Source of the DNA: an uncultured Candidatus Saccharibacteria bacterium
GTDB taxonomy: Bacteria; Patescibacteriota; Saccharimonadia; Saccharimonadales; Saccharimonadaceae
DNA: 64,000 bases
NCBI GenBank assembly: GCA_947169915.1
Contig: CAMVRN010000003.1
Coordinates: 1-64,000 of the forward strand
Direction: 5' to 3'
A program made the translations under genes and the position numbers. The notes below the pieces were generated by a model that saw only the letters and a list, made by a program, of their open reading frames with translations, ran no database searches and was not told the origin of the DNA. Numbering within the stretch: the stretch's first letter is position 1; each line of letters starts with the position of its first letter. This document shows, one piece after another, positions 50,134-58,895 of the stretch.

Positions 50134-52581
50134 CTAGACAACTTCCGCACCGAGCGTCTTGAGATTATTAGTGATTTTTTCTATTATACCAGATATTTCT
50201 TCTGAGGTTAGTGTTTTTTCTTCGTTAGTGATGTCTAGGTGGAACGAAAGGTTCTTTGTTTTAGACATTGGTTTTTGATAAATTGAAGTTGGCTTTAAGA
50301 CGCAGATTGTATTTTTAATTTCTTTGAACGTGCCTTGAATTCTCGTCTCAACATCGACATACGGAACGGTCTCATTAACGCGGAGTGTTATGTCGCGAGA
50401 AACGGATGGGAATTTGGACAATTTGATTCCGGAGCGTTTGTCGCGATTAATGCTAGTATGTTTTTCGAATGTTTCACCAGAAATATCGAGCTCGATTGCG
50501 GATATAGTCTCTTCTAGTTTGAAGCGTTTCAAGACGGTAGATTTAATTTCGCCAATGATGCCGATTTGCCTTCCATTTGCAACAACTGCTGCAGAATGGA
50601 ATGGTTCGAAATAGCTCGATTCCTCAATTGGTTTTAATTGAAGTGATACGCCGAATTGCTTTGAGATTTCTGAAAGAATTCGTTTGACTTTATAGAAATC
50701 ACCAAACGCCGTAAGACCGAGATGTGTCTGCAGTTCAGGGACTTTTTCATCACTTAGGCCGAGAGATTTTTTTGTGATTTGGTTTAGTTCGTACAAAGTA
50801 AAATCGGAGAAACTGGCTTTTTTATTCTCCCGAATCTTGTCGAGTAATGATGGGACTAGGCTTTGTCGGAAGCATTCTAACTCTGGAGAAATAGAATTGG
50901 CAATTTGGTACGAATCCTCTGGACTCTCATTAACCTTTTCTTGAAGCGCTTTTGATACGAATGAATAAGTTAGGACTTCGTTTGCGCCGAGTTGGTCGGA
51001 AAGTATTTCTCTGAAACGAGTTTTGACTAGAAGCATAGAATCGACTTCAGGACAGACAAATGGTCGCATAGGATATTCGAGCGGAAGATTATCGAAGCCT
51101 AGAAGGCGTCCGACTTCTTCAATGATATCTTCTTTGATGTGGATATCAGTACGCCAGAGCGGTGCGGAAACAGTAAGAGTGCTATCCTCGATTTCGACTT
51201 TGAAGCCCGTATTTTCTAGCGTAGCCGCGATTAGCTCTTTGGAATAATCTGAACCAAGAAGGTCGTTAATGTCTTTAACGGTAAGGGTGACGACTTCCTT
51301 CTTTAGTGGAGTGGTGTACTTTCGACCGAATGATTCAACCTTTCCGTCTTCAGAAACGTTGGCAATTTCTTGCGCAACGGCAAGTAAAACTCGTTCGCAG
51401 TTTACGGCAGGTTGGCCTTTCGTAAATCTTGTGATGGCTTCCGAGAAAATACCGTGAGCCATTTGGGTCTTACGAAGATTGTAAAGCGAGAAGGTAGCGG
51501 ACTCGAGCAATACGCGTTTTGTGGATTCGTCAATCTTCGTTGATTCCCCGCCCATTGCACCAGCCAAGGCCACTGGTTTGTCGTTAGAACAGATTACGAT
51601 GTCTGTAGGCACGAGGGAAATTTCTTTACCATCAAGAAGTACAAGTTTTTCATCGGCACGAGCAAGACGGACGCCGATTTTCGGTTCGCTTGTATTCCCG
51701 ACTGCAAGAAACTTGTCATAATCAAAAGCGTGGAGTGGTTGACCGGTTAGGAGCATATATTCGTTAGTCAAATCAACGATGTTGGAGATTGAATGCATAC
51801 CGGATTTTGCAAGGAAGGCTACATGTCTATCAAAATATGGTTGTTTTGCAAGTGGGTTTTTTAGATTAATAATTGCATATGTGTAACAAGGACAGATCTC
51901 TGGAGATTCGATATAAATATCTTCATCTTTTAGCCAAGCATCTGCTTGTGGAAGACCTGGAGCGCGGAATGACTGACCTAGAATACCAGCAACTTCGCGA
52001 GCGAAACCGAAGATACCGAAGCAATCTGGGCGGTGAGTTAAAGATTTGTTTTCGACTTCGATGATTTTGTCATTAAGGTCGAGAACGTCCGCAAGAAGGT
52101 CGCCAGGTTTGGCGGTTTCTGGGTCGAGAGAAATAATGCCTTCGTGGTCTTCTCCAAGTGCGAGTTCGTCCGCGGCGGCAAGCATGCCAAAGCTTGTAAA
52201 TCCTCGAAGTGGGCGGGCGGAAATTTCGAAAGGTTCTGCAGTGCCGTAGGTTGAAGGAACGATTGCGCCTGGTGCAATCCATGCGGCTAGCATTCCTTTT
52301 TTGACGTTCGGGGCGCCACAGACAACTTGAATAAAGCCATCGTGTTCTGGGTCGACTTCAGTGTTTAGCGTTTTGCCGGCGTCGATTTTGCAAAGATGGA
52401 GATGAGTTCCTTCAATAGGTTCGGCTGAGGTAACTTTCACTACGTAAATTTTTTTGTATTTTGGAGTAAGGTCTTCAACACCTTCAATCTCGACAAGTCT
52501 TGAGCCGATGAGCTTGAATAATTCTTCGTCGGAGATTTTAATATTTACGAGTTGTTTGAGTTCGTTTAGAGATATTAACAT
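50134..52581 (-). CDS. pheT: Phenylalanyl-tRNA synthetase beta subunit
   Basis: An 815-residue PheT with N-terminal EMAP-like tRNA-binding domain (about 40-150), B3/4 editing domain (about 210-380), B5 domain, catalytic-like core and C-terminal ferredoxin-fold anticodon domain (LSKFPSVSRDITLRV near 725). It pairs with PheS to charge tRNA-Phe. Two bases separate it from the pheS stop and it has an AAGGAG site. Confidence 0.97.
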   Translation of the reverse strand: MLISLNELKQLVNIKISDEELFKLIGSRLVEIEGVEDLTPKYKKIYVVKVTSAEPIEGTHLHLCKIDAGKTLNTEVDPEHDGFIQVVCGAPNVKKGMLAAWIAPGAIVPSTYGTAEPFEISARPLRGFTSFGMLAAADELALGEDHEGIISLDPETAKPGDLLADVLDLNDKIIEVENKSLTHRPDCFGIFGFAREVAGILGQSFRAPGLPQADAWLKDEDIYIESPEICPCYTYAIINLKNPLAKQPYFDRHVAFLAKSGMHSISNIVDLTNEYMLLTGQPLHAFDYDKFLAVGNTSEPKIGVRLARADEKLVLLDGKEISLVPTDIVICSNDKPVALAGAMGGESTKIDESTKRVLLESATFSLYNLRKTQMAHGIFSEAITRFTKGQPAVNCERVLLAVAQEIANVSEDGKVESFGRKYTTPLKKEVVTLTVKDINDLLGSDYSKELIAATLENTGFKVEIEDSTLTVSAPLWRTDIHIKEDIIEEVGRLLGFDNLPLEYPMRPFVCPEVDSMLLVKTRFREILSDQLGANEVLTYSFVSKALQEKVNESPEDSYQIANSISPELECFRQSLVPSLLDKIRENKKASFSDFTLYELNQITKKSLGLSDEKVPELQTHLGLTAFGDFYKVKRILSEISKQFGVSLQLKPIEESSYFEPFHSAAVVANGRQIGIIGEIKSTVLKRFKLEETISAIELDISGETFEKHTSINRDKRSGIKLSKFPSVSRDITLRVNETVPYVDVETRIQGTFKEIKNTICVLKPTSIYQKPMSKTKNLSFHLDITNEEKTLTSEEISGIIEKITNNLKTLGAEVV

Positions 52582-52583
52582 AA

Positions 52584-53531
52584 TTAAAACTCCTTCAAAA
52601 ATTCAAGTTTGCCAGATTCGAAGTAGCGCACATCATTAATTCCGTACTTAAGCATGACTAGGCGGTCAATACCTCCTCCCCAAGCAAAGCCTTTGTAGAC
52701 TTCTGGGTCGATGCCGGCTGTTTTTAGGACGTTTGGATGAATCATGCCACAACCACCCATTTCGAGCCAACCGTCTCCTTTTCCGCCGAGAGAAGCGGGT
52801 TTTTCGATTTGGAACTCTAACGATGGTTCGGTGAATGGGAAAAACCCTGGTTGAGTTTTAATGTTGAGAGTTTGTCCGTAATAAGTTTCGAAGAAGTTTT
52901 TCCATGTAGCGAGAAGTTGACCGAGAGTAGCGGTCTTTGATACGAACACGCCTTCGCATTGGTAAAATGTATGCTCGTGTGTTGCGTCGACGTCTTCGTT
53001 TCTAAAAACGCGTCCTGGAACAACAACTGCAATTTGCCCGTATTTTTCGAGATGGTCACGGAAACGAGTGAGCGCGCGGTATTGCATTGTGGAGGTGTGT
53101 GCAGGTGGGATAAAGCCTTCGGTCGTGCGGAAGGTGTCATATCCGTCGCGAGCAGGGTGTCCCGCCGGGAAGTTGAGGGAGTCGAACATGTGAAACTCAT
53201 CATCAAGCTGGCGCGCTTCGATGACATTGAAACCCATTTGACGATAGATTTCTGCAACGTGGTCTAGCTCAACGGTAAGAGGGTGTTTTGTTCCCGTTGC
53301 TTCTGTAAAAGGTTTTGCGTTCTCTGCAAATGGGGCGGTGATATCGATTGGGCTAACCTTGGCCGAAGATGCTTCTTCCTCAAGGGCTTTTATGCGAGCG
53401 AGCAGCTCTTGCTTTCGGCGATTGACTTGCTCACCAAAGGCTTTACGCTCACTCTCGCGTAAGGTTTTGATTTTTGCATATTCTTGCCCGAGGTTTTTTA
53501 ACTCGAGCTTTAATTCTTCTAGCTTGGACAT
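52584..53531 (-). CDS. pheS: Phenylalanyl-tRNA synthetase alpha subunit
   Basis: A 315-residue class II catalytic subunit: N-terminal coiled coil (about 1-60), motif 2 region with TSTMQYRALTRF and VFRNEDVDATHEHTFYQCEG, and motif 3 with GFAWGGGIDRLVMLKYGI. ATG 53531 lies nine bases after TGG-TATAAT and has no ribosome site, so the message is nearly leaderless, whereas pheT downstream has a normal site. Confidence 0.97.
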   Translation of the reverse strand: MSKLEELKLELKNLGQEYAKIKTLRESERKAFGEQVNRRKQELLARIKALEEEASSAKVSPIDITAPFAENAKPFTEATGTKHPLTVELDHVAEIYRQMGFNVIEARQLDDEFHMFDSLNFPAGHPARDGYDTFRTTEGFIPPAHTSTMQYRALTRFRDHLEKYGQIAVVVPGRVFRNEDVDATHEHTFYQCEGVFVSKTATLGQLLATWKNFFETYYGQTLNIKTQPGFFPFTEPSLEFQIEKPASLGGKGDGWLEMGGCGMIHPNVLKTAGIDPEVYKGFAWGGGIDRLVMLKYGINDVRYFESGKLEFLKEF

Positions 53532-53540
53532 ATATGATAT

Positions 53541-53549
53541 ATTATACCA
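53541..53549 (-). promoter_or_regulatory. Extended -10 of pheS (near-leaderless)
   Basis: TGG-TATAAT (TATAAT 53541-53546), nine bases before the ATG. Confidence 0.6.
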
Positions 53550-53561
53550 CCGCTTAACAGA

Positions 53562-53795
53562 TTAGAGAAGAATAATGAAAACGAGTGATGCGAGTGCTAG
53601 AACGATTAACACAAACCATACCCAGCCAAAGCGCCCGGTCTTTTCGTACTGCTCAAAGTATTCCGAGTCCGCAATAAAATCAGGGTCTTCACCGTCTGCG
53701 ATTTGGGTACGTTCGATTTTTTCTTTAAGGTCGGCGTTAATGCGCCTTGATAAGGCCTTGTTGTCGTCTTCGTCTTTGGTGACCATTACGCCCAT
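53562..53795 (-). CDS. Small tail-anchored membrane protein (77 aa)
   Basis: A 77-residue protein with a charged cytoplasmic region and one C-terminal helix (about 57-77, GWVWFVLIVLALASLVFIILL), thus tail-anchored. ATG 53795 has AAAGGAG; an internal ATG three codons later is possible. A TGG-TATAAT (53842-53847) precedes it. No family is recognised. Confidence 0.7.
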   Translation of the reverse strand: MGVMVTKDEDDNKALSRRINADLKEKIERTQIADGEDPDFIADSEYFEQYEKTGRFGWVWFVLIVLALASLVFIILL

Positions 53796-53841
53796 GAATT
53801 GGCTCCTTTTTCTTCTTCAATTTTTTGAAATTTGTTAATCT

Positions 53842-53874
53842 ATTATACCACATCGAGTAATTGTATGATATAAT
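53842..53874. promoter_or_regulatory. Divergent -10 elements (53562-53795 / channel gene)
   Basis: Minus-strand TGG-TATAAT (TATAAT 53842-53847) serves the small membrane protein; plus-strand TGA-TATAAT (53869-53874) serves the aquaporin-like gene. Both mRNAs have leaders with AAGGAG-type sites. Confidence 0.6.
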
Positions 53875-53901
53875 GCGGATAAATATCATTTAAGGAGGTT
53901 T

Positions 53902-54882
53902 ATGGCTAAATCGAAAAAGTCTGGTAAAAGAACCAAGACTACCCAACCCGCGAAAGAAGAGAAACTTCTTAAAAACGAAACAAAAAAGGTGGTGAAAAAA
54001 ACTAATACCGCTAAGAAGACTGTTAAGCCTTCAAAGACTAAAACAGCAACAGTCGCAATAAAGGCTGAAGAAGTTGCTGAAAAACCAGCAGAAGAAACCG
54101 TAGCTAAAACTGCAAAGACGGGCTTCTTCAAAAAGATGTTTGCTAAGAAATATGAAGGCAATGAAAACATCTTGACCATTTTCAAGAGCAAAAAGATTTA
54201 TGGTGCTCTCCTCGGTGAGCTTTTCGGAACGATGTTTATCGCGATGCTTATTCTCACTATCGGTGCATACAACTTTATCTATTTATTCTTACTATTTATT
54301 GCTGTCTTTGTTGCAGTACACAAAATCTCCGGTGCAAACCTTAACCCAATCGCAACGGTCGGCATGATGGTCACGCGCAGAATTTCTCCAATTCGTGGCG
54401 TGCTTTATCTTCTTGCTCAGGTAGTCGGTGCATGGATTGGCCTTTCAATCATTACTGCTTTCCTCAATGCTGGCGGTTCTGGGGTTGAACTCCCAGCTAT
54501 GACTGCTATTCCTGAAGGAAAATTCTGGTCTGTTACTCTGATTGAATTTTTTGGTGCTACAATGCTCGGTTTCTTCTTTGCCCGTGCACAACAATTCAAA
54601 CACAGTTCTTTGACATTCGCTGTTATCGCAACTGGTGGCACAATTATTTCCCTACTACTCGTCTACGTCATTTCCGCAAACTTCTTCTCACTTGATGGAA
54701 CTTCAATGCTTAATCCGGCGGTTGCTTTGATGTACCAAATTTTGCCAAAGAGTGCCGATAATGTTGGGCAGCTTCTTGGCGGTGTTGGACTTGCGCTTGT
54801 CACTTACGTCATCTTCCCGATGATTGGTGGTGCGATTGGTTCGCTCTTGTCTGATGCCTCTCAGACGCTCACAGAAGACTAG
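53902..54882 (+). CDS. Divergent aquaporin (MIP)-like channel with Lys-rich N-terminal tail
   Basis: A 326-residue protein. Residues 1-75 are a Lys/Thr/Ala-rich cytoplasmic tail; residues ~98-320 hold six helices with MIP family marks: GELFGT (105-110), HKISGANLNPI (first NPA box reads Asn-Pro-Ile, 148-150) and MLNPAVAL (second box NPA, 271-273). The Arg that follows the second NPA in water and glycerol channels is Val274. It is probably a channel for water or small solutes with unusual selectivity. ATG has AAGGAGG. Confidence 0.85.
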   Translation: MAKSKKSGKRTKTTQPAKEEKLLKNETKKVVKKTNTAKKTVKPSKTKTATVAIKAEEVAEKPAEETVAKTAKTGFFKKMFAKKYEGNENILTIFKSKKIYGALLGELFGTMFIAMLILTIGAYNFIYLFLLFIAVFVAVHKISGANLNPIATVGMMVTRRISPIRGVLYLLAQVVGAWIGLSIITAFLNAGGSGVELPAMTAIPEGKFWSVTLIEFFGATMLGFFFARAQQFKHSSLTFAVIATGGTIISLLLVYVISANFFSLDGTSMLNPAVALMYQILPKSADNVGQLLGGVGLALVTYVIFPMIGGAIGSLLSDASQTLTED

Positions 54883-54894
54883 GCCATAGAGACT

Positions 54895-54926
54895 AAAAAA
54901 GACTGCACCTAAGGTGCGGTCTTTTT
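54895..54926. terminator. Bidirectional terminator (channel gene / metG)
   Basis: GACTGCACC/GGTGCGGTC (one mismatch) lies between AAAAAA and TTTTT runs, so it suits both converging genes. Confidence 0.88.
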
Positions 54927-54936
54927 GGTTGTCTTT

Positions 54937-56367
54937 TTAGGCTTTCTTGGGGAATAGTGGTTTTGGTACGACAATCTCCGTTCCGAAAGTATCTAATATA
55001 TTCTTGCTAGTTGTTGGTAGGAATGGCGATAATAGTTCTGCGATAGCGATGAGTCTTAAATCCAAATCCAGAAGGATTTCTTTTGCTTTCTCTAGGTCGG
55101 TCTTAGCAACGGACCATGGTTGCAAGTCGTTGATGTCTTTGTTGATTTGTTGAATTTTAGTCCAGACATAATCGAATGCTTTCGAGAATTTAAATTCGTC
55201 CATAAGTTGGTTATATTCAGCATCTTTGTGGGCGTTTTCTTTTGCTCTCTCTATAGATTCGACTGAGAGTTCAACATTGTCCTTTTGGCTTAAGACTGCT
55301 AGACGCTGAACTAGATTGCCAAGGTCATTTGCGAGTTCGCCAGAATAGGCTGCATCGAATTTCTCCCACGTGAAGTCTGAATCTGCGAAGGTATCAATAT
55401 GGCGCAAGAAGAAGTAACGGAATGGGTCGAGACCATATTTTCCAAGGATGTCAATTGGGTCTATCACGTTGCCAATAGATTTACTCATTTTTTGACCATT
55501 AGCTAGAACGTGTCCGTGTGAAAGGATAACTTTTGGTAGTTCGAGCCCTAGCGCGAGTAAAATTGAAGGCCAAATAATTGCATGGAATCTCAAGATGTCT
55601 TTTCCAACAAATTGTACGTCTGCTGGCCAGTAATCGGAAATATCTTTTTCTGGGTATCCGAGGACTGTGATATAGTTTGCAAGTGCATCAATCCAGACAT
55701 ACATAACTTGGTCTTCGTCGTGTGGAACCGAAATGCCCCACGAGAGGTTTTTGCGCGGGCGAGAAATGGATACGTCTGGAGAGTCCTCCAAAAGTCTAAG
55801 AACTTCTTTTTTTCGGAAGTCCGGAAGGATTTTTAGGCGGTCATTTTCGATTGCTTCCTTGATTTGAGGCTTGAAATTGGAGATGCGTAAATAGTAATTC
55901 TTTTCAGAGAGGCGTTCGTATTTCGTTTGATGGTCTGGGCAGATGCCATTGTTTTCTTCATATTCTTTATCAGTAATGAAGCCTTCGCATCCAGAGCAAT
56001 ACCATCCTTCGTAGTCGGATGGATAGATATGGTCTTTAATTTTATCCCATATTAGTTGTACGAGGCGTTCGTGTTCTGGGTCGGAGGTGCGAATGAAATC
56101 TGTCGGCTCAACGCCAAGTTTTGCGATGAATTCACGGAAGATATTGGCGTTCTCTTCTACGTATTGTTCGACGGGAATGCCTTGTGCGGTGGCCTTGTTG
56201 AATATTTTATTACCGTGTTCATCGGTTCCAGCTTGAAATCGAACACTTATCCCCTGTTCTTTTTTATAGCGTGAGTAGACATCCGCTAATAGATAGTCTA
56301 ATGCGTGACCAACATGAGGTTTGCCATTAACATACGGAATGGCAGTGGTAATATATTGATTTTTCAT
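54937..56367 (-). CDS. metG: Methionyl-tRNA synthetase
   Basis: A 476-residue class I synthetase without the C-terminal tRNA-binding (EMAP) extension. PYVNGKPHVGHALDY (HIGH region), the CSGC...CPDH knuckle and KMSKSIGNVIDP are present; the anticodon-binding helical domain follows. It charges initiator and elongator tRNA-Met. No ribosome site is visible before ATG 56367; it follows the orphan Pro-rich gene by 12 bases. Confidence 0.96.
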   Translation of the reverse strand: MKNQYITTAIPYVNGKPHVGHALDYLLADVYSRYKKEQGISVRFQAGTDEHGNKIFNKATAQGIPVEQYVEENANIFREFIAKLGVEPTDFIRTSDPEHERLVQLIWDKIKDHIYPSDYEGWYCSGCEGFITDKEYEENNGICPDHQTKYERLSEKNYYLRISNFKPQIKEAIENDRLKILPDFRKKEVLRLLEDSPDVSISRPRKNLSWGISVPHDEDQVMYVWIDALANYITVLGYPEKDISDYWPADVQFVGKDILRFHAIIWPSILLALGLELPKVILSHGHVLANGQKMSKSIGNVIDPIDILGKYGLDPFRYFFLRHIDTFADSDFTWEKFDAAYSGELANDLGNLVQRLAVLSQKDNVELSVESIERAKENAHKDAEYNQLMDEFKFSKAFDYVWTKIQQINKDINDLQPWSVAKTDLEKAKEILLDLDLRLIAIAELLSPFLPTTSKNILDTFGTEIVVPKPLFPKKA

Positions 56368-56379
56368 AGTGAATTATTT

Positions 56380-56976
56380 TTAGATTACAAAGGCGATAAC
56401 GAGGATGAGAGCAACGATGATGATTGCGGAGCCAGCGACAATCGCAACAACTGGATTGATTTTTTTGCCATCAAGGAATGACGGTTTTTTGATTCTGTGA
56501 GCCGTGGCCCCATCTGGTTGTGATGCAGGGTCGTTGAAAGCAACGGATGGAGTGGTTTTTTGCGGTTCGCCTTCAGCCGGTGTAGTGGGTTGTTCTGGAG
56601 TTGGATTGGTATCCATTGTAGGAGCTGCGGTCGCAAAAGGTGATTCGTCTGGAGCTGGTCCTTCAACCGAAACAGCAGCAGGTTGTTCTGGAGCTGGTGT
56701 TGCGCCATCTGGAACATCGGCAATTGCCTCTTGAAGGAGAGCTGGGTCAATTGTTGGCATTTCCGGTATTCCTGCTGGTGCTTCTGGTATTGCTGGGGCT
56801 GGGTTTCCTGTTATCGGAGCTTGCGGTGCTGCCATTTCGGGAGAAGCAGGCATACCCAAATCTGGAGTAGCAGCTGCTGCAGGGTTAAAAGACTGAGTAG
56901 GGTTCATCATCGGCTCAACTGGCATTTGTGGCTGGACCGGATTCTGCATTCCTGGATTCATTGGATCTTGATTCAT
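56380..56976 (-). CDS. Pro/Ala-rich tail-anchored membrane protein
   Basis: A 198-residue protein: residues ~1-160 are low-complexity Pro/Ala/Met/Gln/Thr-rich and presumably cytoplasmic and disordered; a basic HRIKKPSFLDGKK stretch precedes the C-terminal transmembrane helix (about 175-198). No family is recognised. Topology resembles 25188-26171 without its outer domain. AAGGGAGAG precedes the ATG and a TATAAT lies upstream. Confidence 0.78.
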   Translation of the reverse strand: MNQDPMNPGMQNPVQPQMPVEPMMNPTQSFNPAAAATPDLGMPASPEMAAPQAPITGNPAPAIPEAPAGIPEMPTIDPALLQEAIADVPDGATPAPEQPAAVSVEGPAPDESPFATAAPTMDTNPTPEQPTTPAEGEPQKTTPSVAFNDPASQPDGATAHRIKKPSFLDGKKINPVVAIVAGSAIIIVALILVIAFVI

Positions 56977-57018
56977 TTTTCTCTCCCTTAGAATTATAAA
57001 AATCTTATTTTAATTGTA

Positions 57019-57807
57019 TTATTTTTTTAGTGTTTTTGCAAGCATAGCGTAATCATCTAATGTGAGGTCTGCTGGACGAATGTTCGTGCTAAATCCAAGT
57101 GTTTCGAGGATGGTTTCGGTTTCGTCTTTTGAAAGACCGGTAAATGATGCAAGGTTTGCAGAAAGTTTTTTGCGCGGGTTCGCAAATGATTTATGAACGA
57201 AATCAAGTATGTCGTTTGACGCCTTTGGTTTCTCGTGAGGCTCAAGTATCAAAACTCTTGAGTCAACTTTTGGTGGTGGAGTGAAGAATTCTTTCGTGAC
57301 AATTGGACCAAGATGCGCGATCGCAAAATTATCAATAAAAAGGCTTAGAGATGAGTTGTGCTGGTTCGACTCGTCCGGACAAGCTTTTTCGGCGACTTCT
57401 TTTTGAACAAGTAGGACAATTTTTTCAGGTTTTGTTTTACTAGTAAGTAGTTTTTCAATGATTGGGGAGGTGATATAATACGGAATATTTCCGGCAACTA
57501 CGAACGGCTCAGATATTTGCCCAAGGTCAAACCTTAGAAAATCCTGATTGATTACTTCGAGGTTTTTGCCCGGGAAAGACTTTGGAAGGTTGTTCGCGAG
57601 TTGTTCGTCAAATTCGACTGCGATAACTTTTTCGAACCGTTTTAAAAGACTTGACGTAAGTGTACCGAGTCCTGGACCGATTTCGATACAAATTCTAACG
57701 TTTTTTGATAAAGACTTTTCTGGCAGGTCGCATGCTATTTCGGAAATTAGGTCGAGGGTTTGGCGGTCTTTCAGCCAGTTTTGTCCTAGAGATTTTTTAT
57801 TTTTCAT
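57019..57807 (-). CDS. rsmA: 16S rRNA dimethyladenosine transferase
   Basis: A 262-residue KsgA/RsmA, which dimethylates two adjacent adenosines near the 16S rRNA 3' end. KSLGQNWLKD, IEIGPGLGTLTSSLL (SAM site) and VVAGNIPYYITSPI (catalytic NIPY) are diagnostic. One base separates it from the YabE-like gene upstream, a pairing also known in Firmicutes. Confidence 0.96.
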   Translation of the reverse strand: MKNKKSLGQNWLKDRQTLDLISEIACDLPEKSLSKNVRICIEIGPGLGTLTSSLLKRFEKVIAVEFDEQLANNLPKSFPGKNLEVINQDFLRFDLGQISEPFVVAGNIPYYITSPIIEKLLTSKTKPEKIVLLVQKEVAEKACPDESNQHNSSLSLFIDNFAIAHLGPIVTKEFFTPPPKVDSRVLILEPHEKPKASNDILDFVHKSFANPRKKLSANLASFTGLSKDETETILETLGFSTNIRPADLTLDDYAMLAKTLKK

Positions 57808-57808
57808 T

Positions 57809-58882
57809 CTAAATCCCGTTTGGTGTTGTCCAGTCAGTTGCTAAGTCGAAGTTTTCGGGCCTTGTACTGACAAAGCTTCCTGTATCATAGACCTTTCCGA
57901 GCCCGAGTGATGTCTCGACGATGCTGCAGCGAGGATATCTATCAAGCGCAGCGGCAACGATGACGTATCCGTCGTCGTCAATTTTTGCACCATCATCGCG
58001 GACACTATAACTCGTTTTGCCACAGAAGCCCATCACGCCAGACATATTAAGGTCGTAATAAGTTTCTTCACGTTCGACATAATCGCCGTTTAGATTTTTT
58101 GCGGTGTAATGATTTCGACCCATAGATGCGGTTAGTGGTTTAGCATCTTTGATTGCTGTACCGACTGCGACGATACGGGTAACTGGTTCACGAATTATTT
58201 CGCTTGAAACTAGTTCCCTTTCAATTTCTACGCCGTTGACACTTTTTACTTTGTAAATTTTTTTTACTTTTCCTAACTCGCCGAGTTGGCGTACTTCTTC
58301 AGAACCAACAGGAATATCGTAATCGCGCACAGTTTCGGTGTCGAATTCCACATCTTCTTCAATTGTGACTATAGAGCCTTCGCCACGAATGATTTTGTAG
58401 GCGAGCGAGACTCCAGTTTCTAGAAAGTTAGTCGTCGTGACCATTTCGATTTTATCGTCGTCATAGACTTCGAATCCGGCGGAGCGAACAGCGGTTTTTG
58501 GGTCGTAGCTGGTAACGTTTGCGATTTTTTGGACGGTGTTTTCGATAATAACGACAGGGCGTGAGCGATAGATATTGATAAAGAATAGGTCAGAATCGAG
58601 AACCGTTTCTATATTTGGATAGACTGAATCGGAGGCATCTAATTTGATTTCAAGACGCTCTAGAACTTCGCCGACGGTTGATGCATCGGTTTTTACGGTT
58701 GTTTTGTTTCCATTATCAAAAACGGTGACAAAATGTTCGTTACCAGAAATAGAATATTCAACTTCGCCATCGTTGCCTTCCGCAAAGGAAGCAGTTGGCG
58801 CAATTTTGAGACCAAGAACGAAAAAAGTGGCCATTAACAAAAAGCCTAAGACATAAATAGGTATGTCGGACTTAGTCCTCAT
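57809..58882 (-). CDS. YabE-like protein (DUF348-G5-3D architecture)
   Basis: A 357-residue exported protein: signal or anchor helix (about 8-30), DUF348-type repeats (about 50-165), a G5 domain (about 170-245) and a C-terminal 3D-like double-psi barrel (about 250-345) ending with GLGKVYDTG, where the Asp fits the catalytic-type aspartate. Firmicutes YabE and related stationary-phase proteins act on the wall. ATG 58882 lies seven bases after TATAAT with no ribosome site. Confidence 0.87.
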   Translation of the reverse strand: MRTKSDIPIYVLGFLLMATFFVLGLKIAPTASFAEGNDGEVEYSISGNEHFVTVFDNGNKTTVKTDASTVGEVLERLEIKLDASDSVYPNIETVLDSDLFFINIYRSRPVVIIENTVQKIANVTSYDPKTAVRSAGFEVYDDDKIEMVTTTNFLETGVSLAYKIIRGEGSIVTIEEDVEFDTETVRDYDIPVGSEEVRQLGELGKVKKIYKVKSVNGVEIERELVSSEIIREPVTRIVAVGTAIKDAKPLTASMGRNHYTAKNLNGDYVEREETYYDLNMSGVMGFCGKTSYSVRDDGAKIDDDGYVIVAAALDRYPRCSIVETSLGLGKVYDTGSFVSTRPENFDLATDWTTPNGI

Positions 58883-58889
58883 GTTTTAT

Positions 58890-58895
58890 ATTATA
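58890..58895 (-). promoter_or_regulatory. -10 of the YabE-like gene (leaderless)
   Basis: TATAAT ends seven bases before the ATG; the element lies directly after the ctpA stop. Confidence 0.55.

Noticed and set aside
54937-56367. MetRS with a lost C-terminal tRNA-binding domain as a truncation
   Set aside because: Many bacterial MetRS lack this domain; length and anticodon domain are normal for that type.
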